Assembly (NCBI GenBank): GCA_014360755.1
Contig: JACIWX010000008.1
Coordinates: 1-64,000, forward strand
Length of the DNA: 64,000 bases
Origin: Chloroflexota bacterium
GTDB lineage: Bacteria; Chloroflexota; Anaerolineae; UBA2200
Direction of reading: 5' to 3'
Shown: positions 44,311-52,159 of the stretch, piece by piece
Layout: every line of letters begins with the position of its first letter
Position numbering within the stretch: position 1 is the stretch's first letter
Program-made: the position numbers and the translations under genes
The notes under the pieces: generated by a model
The model's input: only the letters and a program-made list of their open reading frames with translations
What the model was told of the DNA's origin: nothing
Databases searched by the model: none

Positions 44311-46225
44311 CACATCCTCCTTTACATTTGACTGAGCTAGGCTGCACTCTGTTTCTAAGCCATGCTTCTAAATATAAGGGCCTTAACAACTCCCCATACT
44401 CAACATTTCCATTACACCAGTAAGTTTCAAATGCATCACGCAAACATTCGGCATCGATGAATCCAAGGGCCTCAGCACAAGATTTATCAAGCAACGTCTC
44501 GATATTCCGCCGCTCCTCCACCTGGAGTCCACGGTGCACTAAGCTGGCGAACTGTGCCTTGCCATATCGCAAACGCACTATTTCAGGAAGCATACCTTTC
44601 AGGCTTTCTCGTGCGATAACACGGTCCATTCCTCGCCAAGCTCTCAAATGGTGAGGAATATATAGTAAGAAGTCCACCAAGCGTCGATCCAAAAACGGAT
44701 AGCGCAATTCCACACCTGCATAAGCCGCAGTCACGTCCAGCGCACTATAGCTGATAATATCACGGGGCTCACGTATATTTCGGTGCATTAAAACAGCCGA
44801 GGGTGTGAGACCTGGCGGGTTAAAAAAGGCAATATCGGGTAAAAAATTAACTGGAGTACCAGCATAGTTTAAACACCGAATCCAGGGCTGCAAGTTCCTC
44901 CATCTTGCGCGCATGGTCCACGCCCATGGTGCGATGCTACGCTGCAGTACTGGCCGTATGTAGGCTTGAAACAGTAGCAAAATCCAACCAATGTGGTTCC
45001 ATTCAAGGAAGTACCTCGCTTCCGCCAGCCAGTCACGCCAACCAACTCCGCGTAACGTTGCAGGCTCATAGTACAAATTTTGGCATAAGGCTTGGTCACC
45101 ACCCGTACCTAACAACACTACTCGGCAGCCTGCAACAGAGATTACACGCAACATCGCCAGAACATGATCACGGAAAGGATAGATATCGGGTTCATCTAAG
45201 GGAAAATCACTTGTCCAAAACCCATACAAAGCCCAAAATTGATCGCTCACCATACGAGTGGCTGTAAACCCTGCACAATGAGCGGCAATAGCGTCAAAAA
45301 ACTCCGATTCATCGGCTGTTGGTGTTTGAGGATAGATAGCGGAGAATAGCTGAATTCCTGGCAAGGATGCTCCTTCTTTTGCCAACTCATAAGCCGTGCA
45401 CGCTATAGCTGAAGAGTCCAGGCCACCGCTTACCATAATCTGTACTGGCGTTTGGCTGCGCAATCGGTAGCGTACTGCCTCCTGGAACAAGTGCCGAAAT
45501 GCTTGCAGCCACTCTTCATCTGATGTGCAATGCGGCACTGGGCCTGAGCCCAGCACATAATACAACATGGGTTTGGGGACTTTTCCATCCACAACCAGAT
45601 GATGAGCCGGCGGCAGGCGCAGCACCTCTTCATAGACAGTCTGGCAAATCCAACGACGGTAAGAACCGCGCAGAAACTCATAGATGAGAGGGCGATTCAG
45701 TGCTGGCTGGCGCGGCAGCGCCGCCAGCACCGCGCCAATGGTGTTGGCGAAATACAACACCCCATCTATCACAGCGTAATACAGTTGGCGAATGCCGATG
45801 ACATCCCGTGCCAGGAACAGCCTCCTGGCTGACGCATCCCAAATGGCAAAGGCAAAGTCGCCGACGAGATGCTGCGCACAGCCTTCGCCCCAGCGCTGGT
45901 ACGCCGCCAGGATGACCTCCGCATCGCTGGGCACCTCTTTGTAAAGGTAACCTGCAGCCTCCAAAAGCGGTATCAATTCGTCACGGTTGTCCACCCGCGC
46001 GTCTGCGGTAATCCACAGGCGGCCATCCGGCGAATGGACGGGCTGCTCCTCGCCTACTTCCTCTGGCGTCGTCCAGAAGTGGCAATGGACAAGCCCAATT
46101 GGTCCCTCGTGCCATACTTTGTTCCCATCCTGTCCCCGGTACTGCAGCGCCAGTGCCATCTTGTGCAGCAGTTCTGGATCCACCGACGCACCGTCCAAGC
46201 GAAGGATGCCCCCCATGCCGCTCAT
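44303..46225 (-). CDS. Lasso peptide cyclase (asparagine synthetase B-like)
   Basis: 640 residues. N-terminal glutaminase-like domain begins MSGMGGILRL: the Cys that asparagine synthetases need at residue 2 is absent, as is usual for lasso cyclases, which do not use glutamine. Synthetase domain has the ATP loop MVSGGLDSSAI at 264-274, VVLLGTGGDQALCQN and ELRYPFLDRRLVDFLL. It should adenylate the Asp side chain of the core and close the macrolactam with Gly1. ATG overlaps the B2 stop by 4 nt (ATGA); upstream in-frame codons lie in another reading of B2 and are excluded. GC content falls in its second half (see findings). Confidence 0.92.
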   Translation of the reverse strand: MSGMGGILRLDGASVDPELLHKMALALQYRGQDGNKVWHEGPIGLVHCHFWTTPEEVGEEQPVHSPDGRLWITADARVDNRDELIPLLEAAGYLYKEVPSDAEVILAAYQRWGEGCAQHLVGDFAFAIWDASARRLFLARDVIGIRQLYYAVIDGVLYFANTIGAVLAALPRQPALNRPLIYEFLRGSYRRWICQTVYEEVLRLPPAHHLVVDGKVPKPMLYYVLGSGPVPHCTSDEEWLQAFRHLFQEAVRYRLRSQTPVQIMVSGGLDSSAIACTAYELAKEGASLPGIQLFSAIYPQTPTADESEFFDAIAAHCAGFTATRMVSDQFWALYGFWTSDFPLDEPDIYPFRDHVLAMLRVISVAGCRVVLLGTGGDQALCQNLYYEPATLRGVGWRDWLAEARYFLEWNHIGWILLLFQAYIRPVLQRSIAPWAWTMRARWRNLQPWIRCLNYAGTPVNFLPDIAFFNPPGLTPSAVLMHRNIREPRDIISYSALDVTAAYAGVELRYPFLDRRLVDFLLYIPHHLRAWRGMDRVIARESLKGMLPEIVRLRYGKAQFASLVHRGLQVEERRNIETLLDKSCAEALGFIDAECLRDAFETYWCNGNVEYGELLRPLYLEAWLRNRVQPSSVKCKGGCDG

Positions 46226-46662
46226 TGTCCCGCCTCCGCTGCTACCAGAGGGGCAAAGTGGGTTGCAATTTCCGGCGGCTCGCCCAGGGGCAGGCCCTCG
46301 TACTCCAGCCAGGCATGGGCATAGAGCCGTGTGCCTTCCTTCCGCACCCCGATGCGCAGTTCCGTGTAGATGCCCTGCCTGCCCAGCAGCCATTGCAGGA
46401 CCAGTGCCTGCGGCAGACAACGCATCGGGTGCACGTGGCAATGCGCGGCGAGGCTCACCAACCGTGATACGCGCTGCATCGTATCCAGCACTGGCGCAGC
46501 CACTGGTTCACTGCCTCCCCTCCGCGCGAGCCATTGCTGCACTCGCCAGAAGGGCAGCAGGCGCAAGCCCAGGTCAACCATGCCCAGCAGAACCCAAGCC
46601 TGCCCCAGGATGTACCAATCGTGCCAAGAGAAAGCGCGGGCTGCACCTAATCTACGTTTCAT
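46222..46662 (-). CDS. Lasso peptide leader peptidase B2 (transglutaminase-like)
   Basis: 146 residues. The catalytic block reads MRCLPQALVLQWLLGRQG with Cys82, then AHAWLEYEG with His116; Glu128 sits where McjB-like enzymes have the third (Asp) residue. N-terminal hydrophobic helix YILGQAWVLLGMVDLGL is common in B2 proteins. Cleaves the leader when the precursor is held by B1. ATG 46662 overlaps the end of the B1 gene by 11 nt. Confidence 0.9.
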   Translation of the reverse strand: MKRRLGAARAFSWHDWYILGQAWVLLGMVDLGLRLLPFWRVQQWLARRGGSEPVAAPVLDTMQRVSRLVSLAAHCHVHPMRCLPQALVLQWLLGRQGIYTELRIGVRKEGTRLYAHAWLEYEGLPLGEPPEIATHFAPLVAAEAGQ

Positions 46663-46933
46663 CAACCTGCAAAAGCCCATGGGAAACCAGTTCGTCAACG
46701 AAATCCAGCAAATCCTCCTGGAGACGCTCTTCACTCACGTCATATTCTGCGAGCAGGGCATCGTATGCCTGCCTGACCTTGCCATGCTGCACGAGCAACG
46801 ACCACATGCGCGTGCCGACCTCATCCAGACCGTAGTACTTCCCGCTCTGCAGGTTCAGGAGCACCGCTTCACCGCCGAGATCCCGAAACAAGACATCTCG
46901 ATTCACCCCCACTCTGGACTCTAGCGTTACCAT
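46652..46933 (-). CDS. Lasso RiPP recognition element B1 (PqqD family)
   Basis: 93 residues: beta-strand block LFRDLGGEAVLLNLQSGKYYGLDEVGTRMW followed by helices ending DFVDELVSHGLLQVDE, the standard PqqD/RRE winged-helix pattern. It binds the leader (Tyr/Pro/Leu positions) and presents it to B2. First gene of the cluster; its ATG is about 11 nt from the predicted transcription start and has no clear ribosome site. Confidence 0.9.
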   Translation of the reverse strand: MVTLESRVGVNRDVLFRDLGGEAVLLNLQSGKYYGLDEVGTRMWSLLVQHGKVRQAYDALLAEYDVSEERLQEDLLDFVDELVSHGLLQVDET

Positions 46934-46950
46934 GCCTGAACTCGATATAC

Positions 46951-46979
46951 ATTATACTTCAGCCATCTATCTTCTCCAA
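46951..46979 (-). promoter_or_regulatory. Promoter of the lasso peptide cluster
   Basis: Minus strand TTGGAG (46979-46974), 17-bp spacer, TATAAT (46956-46951). Predicted start near 46944, so the leader is only about 11 nt. All six cluster genes overlap or abut downstream, consistent with one transcript. Confidence 0.65.
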
Positions 46980-48099
46980 ACCAACGCCAGATACGGGGTG
47001 GTTCAGTCTGGCGGCAAGCTGTTTCGCAGCAGCCATCAGCGAATTGCTAACGCATGTGCTGCGCCAGCATTCGTTTATTCGTGTTCCCTATTCGTTGATG
47101 GCCCTTCATCACACTCCAATCCATGCTTGCCCGAGTTAAACTGCACTCCTAGAGACCTAACAGGGCTCAAATCCTGTATGCAGAGCCTGCCCTGAGCGAA
47201 GTGAGGGATCCCTTCGCAACTGGGGCAGATTCTGTCCAAGTTACACGGAATGCTTCACTTCGTTCAGCATGACACAAGGGTCGTTTCCGTGATGCTGAAA
47301 GTCCCCATACCGCGGCCAGCATACGGGAAAGCAAGACATGGCCCTGAGTTGCACTCTCCCGCAGTGCCATTCTGAGAATTTCATGCCGCAGGCAGCATGC
47401 GGGATATAGAACATCGTCCTGAGCAGCGTTCTCCTCCAGTGTCATTCTGAGCCGCGAAGCGGCGAAGAATCTCCCTGCCACTGGGGCGAATCCACCTCAA
47501 GTTATGCGAGACCCTTCGCTTCGCTCAGGGTAACACAAGAGCGCCACATTGTCCTGAGTAGCTGCGCAGCGGCGAAGAATCTCTCCGTCCAAGTTACGCG
47601 AGACCCCTTCGTTGCACTCAGAGCTTGTCCTGAACGAAGTAAAGGAGTGACACAAGGGAGGCTCACTCCGGCTTGCGATGGCCCACAGTCCGCCGCCTTT
47701 TTAGAGAATCCTTATGCTGCTGGCGGCATGCGGGAATGCAGAATGTTGTCCTGAGTAGGCAAAGCCAAAGTACCGCGCGTAACTCTGCGCAGTTCTGCGC
47801 TCTGGGTGGACTGTGGTCCACCCAGGGGCGACGGACCGTGGCCCGCTGCGAGCGGGGAGAGTAGTCCACAAATTGCTTTGCGCGGACCACAATCCGCCCA
47901 GGTACTGCGCAAACCACGGCTACGCCTAGCCATCTAGCCCATGTCATGAAATCCATCCCACCCTCGCCCGGCAGACCTCACAGCATACAAAGAAGCCTGC
48001 AAAGCATCGGATTTTGCTCTGCAGGCTCTTTGGAAAAGTCAACAATCACGTGTGGAGCAAGGTTGGATGGCTCCTTCTCTCCCCCATCGCTTTAGCGCC
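46980..48099. repeat. Field of degenerate dispersed repeats without genes
   Basis: About 1.1 kb. 46980-47165: nothing recognisable. 47170-47280, 47440-47545, 47550-47660 and 47740-47850 carry variants of the dispersed motif (CTGAGCGAAGCGAAG..., AAGTTAYGCGAGACCCTTCG, GCGGCGAAGAATCTC). A 10-bp perfect hairpin (47802-47811 with 47816-47825, TGGGTGGAC/GTCCACCCA core) lies in the last. 47994-48027 is a terminator-like hairpin for the next gene. Short frames here are repeat-derived. Confidence 0.75.
47994..48027 (-). terminator. Hairpin downstream of the GYWKNHP-module protein
   Basis: AGCCTGCA (47994-48001) pairs with TGCAGGCT (48020-48027); AGCA/TGCT pairs extend it inward and AAAG/CTTT outward. 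On the minus strand it is followed by TTCTTTG. It lies 72 nt beyond the stop at 48100. Confidence 0.6.
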
Positions 48100-49617
48100 T
48101 CAATCCCGATGAGGCGCGCAAAGCAAGCCGTTGTTGTAATCATCCAACTTCAAATACAGCGGCTCGCCCTCTTTCCAGGCTTGCGAGCTGGCTTTGATAC
48201 CACTACCCACTGGCCCGTATTTCTTCATCCACTGGTCAGCGTCAAGGACGGTAAGGGCAATGCAACTGGATTCATTGCCAAGAAGCAGGTTCAGCTTGGC
48301 GCAGACCAGAGCGGCGAACATGGTGTAGGTCTTATCTTTGGCTTTGTTGGTCTTCATGATAGTAATAGCCTGCGCCTTGTCATAAGTCACACCACCAATG
48401 GTAATGCTCTCCACAGGCCACGCCTCGGGATGGTTCTTCCAATAACCTGGCGTCCCGGTCCCTGGTGGGGGTGGCGGAGGTGGCGGGGGTGGTGATGTGT
48501 ACAGGTCGTATTTGAGGTGGAGAAACATAGTGTTCAGAGAGTCTAGGCCTTGGAAGTACCACGTATATACCCCGCTTGGTAGCGAACTCACGACAACATC
48601 GATATCTAACTCTCCTGATAATCCAATACGAAACAGCTCCCATTCTGAGTTGCCGGATGGGTTCTCATTAGTCACCGTCCACAAAGAATCAGGAGCCACC
48701 ACCACAAATTGAACATTAGGCGAGATAGCCCATGGCCAAGCAGTATTGTCATCAGGTGGTAAGCCTGGATTATTTCCTTCGGGCAGTGTATAAGGTGAGT
48801 ACTGAAACGTCGGGAATGACGGTGAATTTACATCTTCTGTGTCATCCCAACGATCAGCATCGCCCTCCCATATATCAATAACCCTTATTGGCCCGCTCGG
48901 TGTTGCTTCAGGCAACATGAAATGGAAAGTAAATGTGCCATCATATTTCGTCCATTGTACCGAGGTTACATTCGGACCATATACATAATTGAACCCCTCG
49001 AACCCCACGGTGCTACCTGCACGTAGGAAAGGCTGGCCCTGAACCGCCACTTTAAAGTTGTTTTGCTCATCATGCCAATCATTTGTAATAACCCACCGAC
49101 ACACCAGGTGGTAAATAAAAACGCCACGCTCAGCATTAAATGCCCCCGCATCCTGATTCACCATGACTTGAAACCAATCATCGTCCGGCATAGATAAGCC
49201 AGACCACAAAGCAATTTGGTCTGCTGAATTCGTGTTGCCCACTGCCTGCGGATCACGGAACAACACAAATTCCACATCGTCAAAGGGATAGCTCGCCATA
49301 CCAACGCTGGGCTCCTCCCATCGATCCCATAGTTCACCCATATCCCCATCGAAGATCCACAATGCAAACTCACTCAGCGCCGGCGAGACTTCGAGGGAAA
49401 TGTTTACTATATTCCCCTCTTCTCCTACATCTCCCAAGCTATCCATCCCACGTGTGACATTGATGAACCGCCCGCTCATCGGATCCGCGTCCGGCAAGCC
49501 GACCATGGTAATGGTCGGCGTTTGTGCCTCCGCTGGCTGCGCTGCAGGAAAAACTGCTCCTACAAGGATCAGCGTCAGCAATACAACCAGCATTGCCCTC
49601 ATTTTTGTAGAACCCAT
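48100..49617 (-). CDS. Secreted protein with proline linker and GYWKNHP module
   Basis: 505 residues. A signal peptide (about 1-32, RAMLVVLLTLILVGAVFPAAQPAEAQ) is followed by a beta-rich region (about 35-375) with many Asp/Trp (DIWEGDADRWDDTEDV) that I do not recognise. A run of about ten prolines (near 381) links to a C-terminal module beginning GTGTPGYWKNHPEAWP, with AITIMKT, AALVCAKLNLLLGNESSCI and GEPLYLKLDDYNNGLLC. This C-terminal module is seen in cell-surface or secreted proteins; its function is not known to me. Start at 49617 (AGGAGG 5 nt upstream). AT-richer than the flanking protease gene. Confidence 0.7.
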   Translation of the reverse strand: MGSTKMRAMLVVLLTLILVGAVFPAAQPAEAQTPTITMVGLPDADPMSGRFINVTRGMDSLGDVGEEGNIVNISLEVSPALSEFALWIFDGDMGELWDRWEEPSVGMASYPFDDVEFVLFRDPQAVGNTNSADQIALWSGLSMPDDDWFQVMVNQDAGAFNAERGVFIYHLVCRWVITNDWHDEQNNFKVAVQGQPFLRAGSTVGFEGFNYVYGPNVTSVQWTKYDGTFTFHFMLPEATPSGPIRVIDIWEGDADRWDDTEDVNSPSFPTFQYSPYTLPEGNNPGLPPDDNTAWPWAISPNVQFVVVAPDSLWTVTNENPSGNSEWELFRIGLSGELDIDVVVSSLPSGVYTWYFQGLDSLNTMFLHLKYDLYTSPPPPPPPPPPGTGTPGYWKNHPEAWPVESITIGGVTYDKAQAITIMKTNKAKDKTYTMFAALVCAKLNLLLGNESSCIALTVLDADQWMKKYGPVGSGIKASSQAWKEGEPLYLKLDDYNNGLLCAPHRD

Positions 49618-49970
49618 CATACCCTCCTGAATTCACCCGGCGGTCTTGCCGAGCGTTTGTTTAGATGCACAAAGACAACGCTTGTTCACCTGCTTTCCAG
49701 TATAGCAGATAGGAGTAACGATCGGGTATCTACAGGGTAGAAACAGGGTGTATATTTTCATCCAATGGGGTGCAGAGGACGCGTAAAGGGGAAAATCAGG
49801 CCACCGGGCTGGAAATCGCGGCCCTTTTAACGGAACGGAGCATCCGATGTATGATGCGCCGGATGCTCCGCCCGTGAGGGGAAATTCCGTCTCGTGCTGC
49901 TGCGTATTTCAGTTAGGCTGCTGCTGTATGCACTCCCTTACAAACTCCCACTGCAAAAGTCGAGATGAGG
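49618..49970. other. Intergenic region with hairpin
   Basis: 353 bp upstream of the GYWKNHP gene. A perfect 11-bp hairpin (49836-49846 with 49860-49870, core GGAGCATCCG/CGGATGCTCC) lies after the subtilase stop and may end its transcript, although no U-run follows. A TGCTATACT extended -10 (minus strand, 49707-49699) may serve the downstream gene. No gene seen. Confidence 0.55.
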
Positions 49971-51773
49971 CTACTGCCGTACCTCTATCGCCGAGACCAC
50001 CGGATTCTTCTTCCCACCGTTCTTGGCAAACTGGATATTCAGTACGCCATCGCTGACCGTAACCTGATACTCTCTGTCCAAGGCGGTGTATTTTCCAACC
50101 AAGCCGTAGACGCTGAACCGTCCCTCGACCACCACTCCCTCTATCGTGATGCGCATCATCCGATCGGTTGACTTGGAAACCTCGAACTCGGCAAAACGCA
50201 GGGTAACCCAGTAGGTGCCATTGGGCACTGCAAAGCGGTACTCAACGGGGTTTTCGCGCCAACGCTGGTACAGTGGATCGTCTACGGTGCCGTTCACGGC
50301 GATCGTGGATGATTTGGCAGCCCCATTCATATAACCCCAGGAACCATCCCATGCCTGGTCAGCCGCCCACACTTGCCCCTGACTGTCCGTGTAGTGCGTG
50401 CCACCACAATTGACCCGCTGTAGGTACGGTGCAGGGGGCGGAATGGGCGTATTCGTTGGCGTTGGAGTGGGCTCGAGCGTTGCCGTAGGAATGGGCGTCG
50501 GCGTACTGGTTGCCGTAGGAGTTGGCTCAGGCGTAGCGGTCGGCGTAGGAACTGCTCCTCCATACGTAACCGCACGGTAGGCATTCACCCGCCCATAGCC
50601 ATAGTAGGCATCCCAGCCGGCTGCACCCAGGTCATCCGCGGTGCTTTCGATGATGTTCCACAGTTGGGCATTGCTGCGGCTGGGGTCCTGCGCCAGGAGC
50701 AGAGCAGCCACCCCGCTCACATGCGGCGCAGCCATGGATGTGCCAGTGCGATAGCCATAGCCTGTGCCGCTGGTCTTGTTCCAGTTGGTGCTGTAGATGT
50801 TCACGCCTGGCGCCGATACGGAAATGTAAGTGCCGTAATTCGAACTGCTCCAACGGTTGTCATTGGCATCCGTTGCCGCCACGCCCATCACTTGCTCAAA
50901 GGAGGCTGGGTAGAATGGATTGCTGGAGGCGTAATTGCCCGCCGCAGCGACCAAAAGCACCCCACGGCTCCAGGCATATTCCACCGCATCCAGCAAGGTC
51001 TGCGAGAACGACGTCCCGCCCAGGCTCAGGTTGATGATGGAAGCGCCATGGTCTGCCGCATAGACAATGCCTTGGGCAATGCCGCTATAGGTGCCAGCAC
51101 CTGAGGCATCTAGCACCTTGACTACCAACAAACGCGTCTCATAACCAATCCCCGCCACGCCCTCTCCGTTGTTCGTTACTGCACCCACAATGCCCGCCAC
51201 GTGGGTACCATGCCCTTGGTCATCCGTTGGATCCGCATCGTTGTTGATGAAATCCCAGCCCGCGACCAGTTTGCCTTGCAGGTCGGGATGCTGGAAATCA
51301 GCTCCAGAATCCACTACCGCCACGATGACATTGGGGCTGCCTGTGGTGACGTCCCAGGCGCGGTCTGCCTGGATAATCTGCGGCCCATACTGAAGTGTAG
51401 CGTAATATGGATCATTGGGCGCAAAATCGCCATAGGCAAGATAATCCGGCTCCGCATAGGCAACCCTCGGATTGGCGCGGTATCTAGCCAATGCAGCAGC
51501 CATCGCCTCCTCCGGTACGTGCACCACCTGCACCCCCAACCGAGGGATCTCGGCAACCACGCGCCCGCCTTGCTCGGCATGGACCTGCAGTCGCTGCTCA
51601 CCTTTCACGCCGCTTTTGAACTTGACCAGGATCCGTCCCGGCACGTGCGGTGCATCCAGGCCCCATCCCTTGGCTCCCTGTTCGCTTGGTGAGGCATAAC
51701 TGTTCGCTGCCGGAAACAGCAAAGCAACGAGGATCAAAGCAATGAAAATCACCTTGAACGAATGCCTATTCAT
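49971..51773 (-). CDS. Secreted subtilisin-like serine protease (S8) with malectin-like C-terminal domain
   Basis: 600 residues. Signal peptide (about 1-27), inhibitor I9 propeptide (about 45-115, RILVKFKSGVKGEQRL, RVAYAEPDY), catalytic domain (about 125-405) with Asp in AVVDSGADFQHPDL, His in DDQGHGTHVAGIVG, oxyanion Asn in VAAAGNYASS and Ser in GTSMAAPHVSG. A Thr/Pro-rich linker (about 408-445) leads to a beta-sandwich tail (NCGGTHYTDSQGQVWAADQAW ... YRFAVPNGTYWVTLRFAEFE) of the malectin/carbohydrate-binding type. A thermitase-like exported scavenging enzyme. GGAGG is 6 nt upstream of the ATG at 51773. Possibly controlled by the repeat array at 51956-51999. Confidence 0.92.
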   Translation of the reverse strand: MNRHSFKVIFIALILVALLFPAANSYASPSEQGAKGWGLDAPHVPGRILVKFKSGVKGEQRLQVHAEQGGRVVAEIPRLGVQVVHVPEEAMAAALARYRANPRVAYAEPDYLAYGDFAPNDPYYATLQYGPQIIQADRAWDVTTGSPNVIVAVVDSGADFQHPDLQGKLVAGWDFINNDADPTDDQGHGTHVAGIVGAVTNNGEGVAGIGYETRLLVVKVLDASGAGTYSGIAQGIVYAADHGASIINLSLGGTSFSQTLLDAVEYAWSRGVLLVAAAGNYASSNPFYPASFEQVMGVAATDANDNRWSSSNYGTYISVSAPGVNIYSTNWNKTSGTGYGYRTGTSMAAPHVSGVAALLLAQDPSRSNAQLWNIIESTADDLGAAGWDAYYGYGRVNAYRAVTYGGAVPTPTATPEPTPTATSTPTPIPTATLEPTPTPTNTPIPPPAPYLQRVNCGGTHYTDSQGQVWAADQAWDGSWGYMNGAAKSSTIAVNGTVDDPLYQRWRENPVEYRFAVPNGTYWVTLRFAEFEVSKSTDRMMRITIEGVVVEGRFSVYGLVGKYTALDREYQVTVSDGVLNIQFAKNGGKKNPVVSAIEVRQ

Positions 51774-52159
51774 CATTTTCCTCCTTTATTGATTCGCTCC
51801 GTCCATCATGTCCGTATATTCAGGAAAAACACTCTGCTATTCGCACTATACAGGAAATATCCCACAGGCTCGCTTTCGCTCTTCCTCCAGAAAGGCTAAA
51901 CACAGCGCTGGCGCTGCTGCACAGGCTACATCATACTCACTTTTTGGGGGATAAAGTGAGTAAATCGTGAATGAAGAGTGAATGTTGTGTTAATATTTAT
52001 CTCATTTTGAATACCGCAGAGACTATGACAGCCCCACTCAGGCGTGCTCCGATGCATGACAACAGCGAACCTAGCTGTCTAGCCAAACAAAAGAGGCGAA
52101 AAAGGAGATCACGCACATGGGTTTTTCACGCCATGCTATCGGCAGTGCAAAAGGCACTG
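51774..52159. other. Regulatory region upstream of the subtilase
   Basis: 386 bp. It contains the 11-bp direct repeats (51956-51999), a -10-like TATGAT (minus strand, 51935-51930), a 10-bp inverted repeat (51934-51943 with 51953-51962) and about 130 bp (52010-52150) with nothing recognised. Confidence 0.6.
51930..51999 (-). promoter_or_regulatory. Pho-box-like response-regulator operator and promoter
   Basis: Four direct repeats at an exact 11-bp period (51956, 51967, 51978, 51989). On the minus strand they read TTAAC, TTCAC, TTCAC, CTCAC with 6-nt spacers, like the binding arrays of PhoP/PhoB-type regulators. The last overlaps the -35 position of a TATGAT -10 (51935-51930). This is the layout of an activator-dependent promoter facing the subtilase gene. 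Confidence 0.55.

Noticed and set aside
46226-46441. In-frame extension of the lasso cyclase by 72 codons upstream
   Set aside because: It is the out-of-frame reading of the B2 gene, Pro/Gly/Ala-rich without family similarity, and the ATGA overlap at 46225 gives a natural start.
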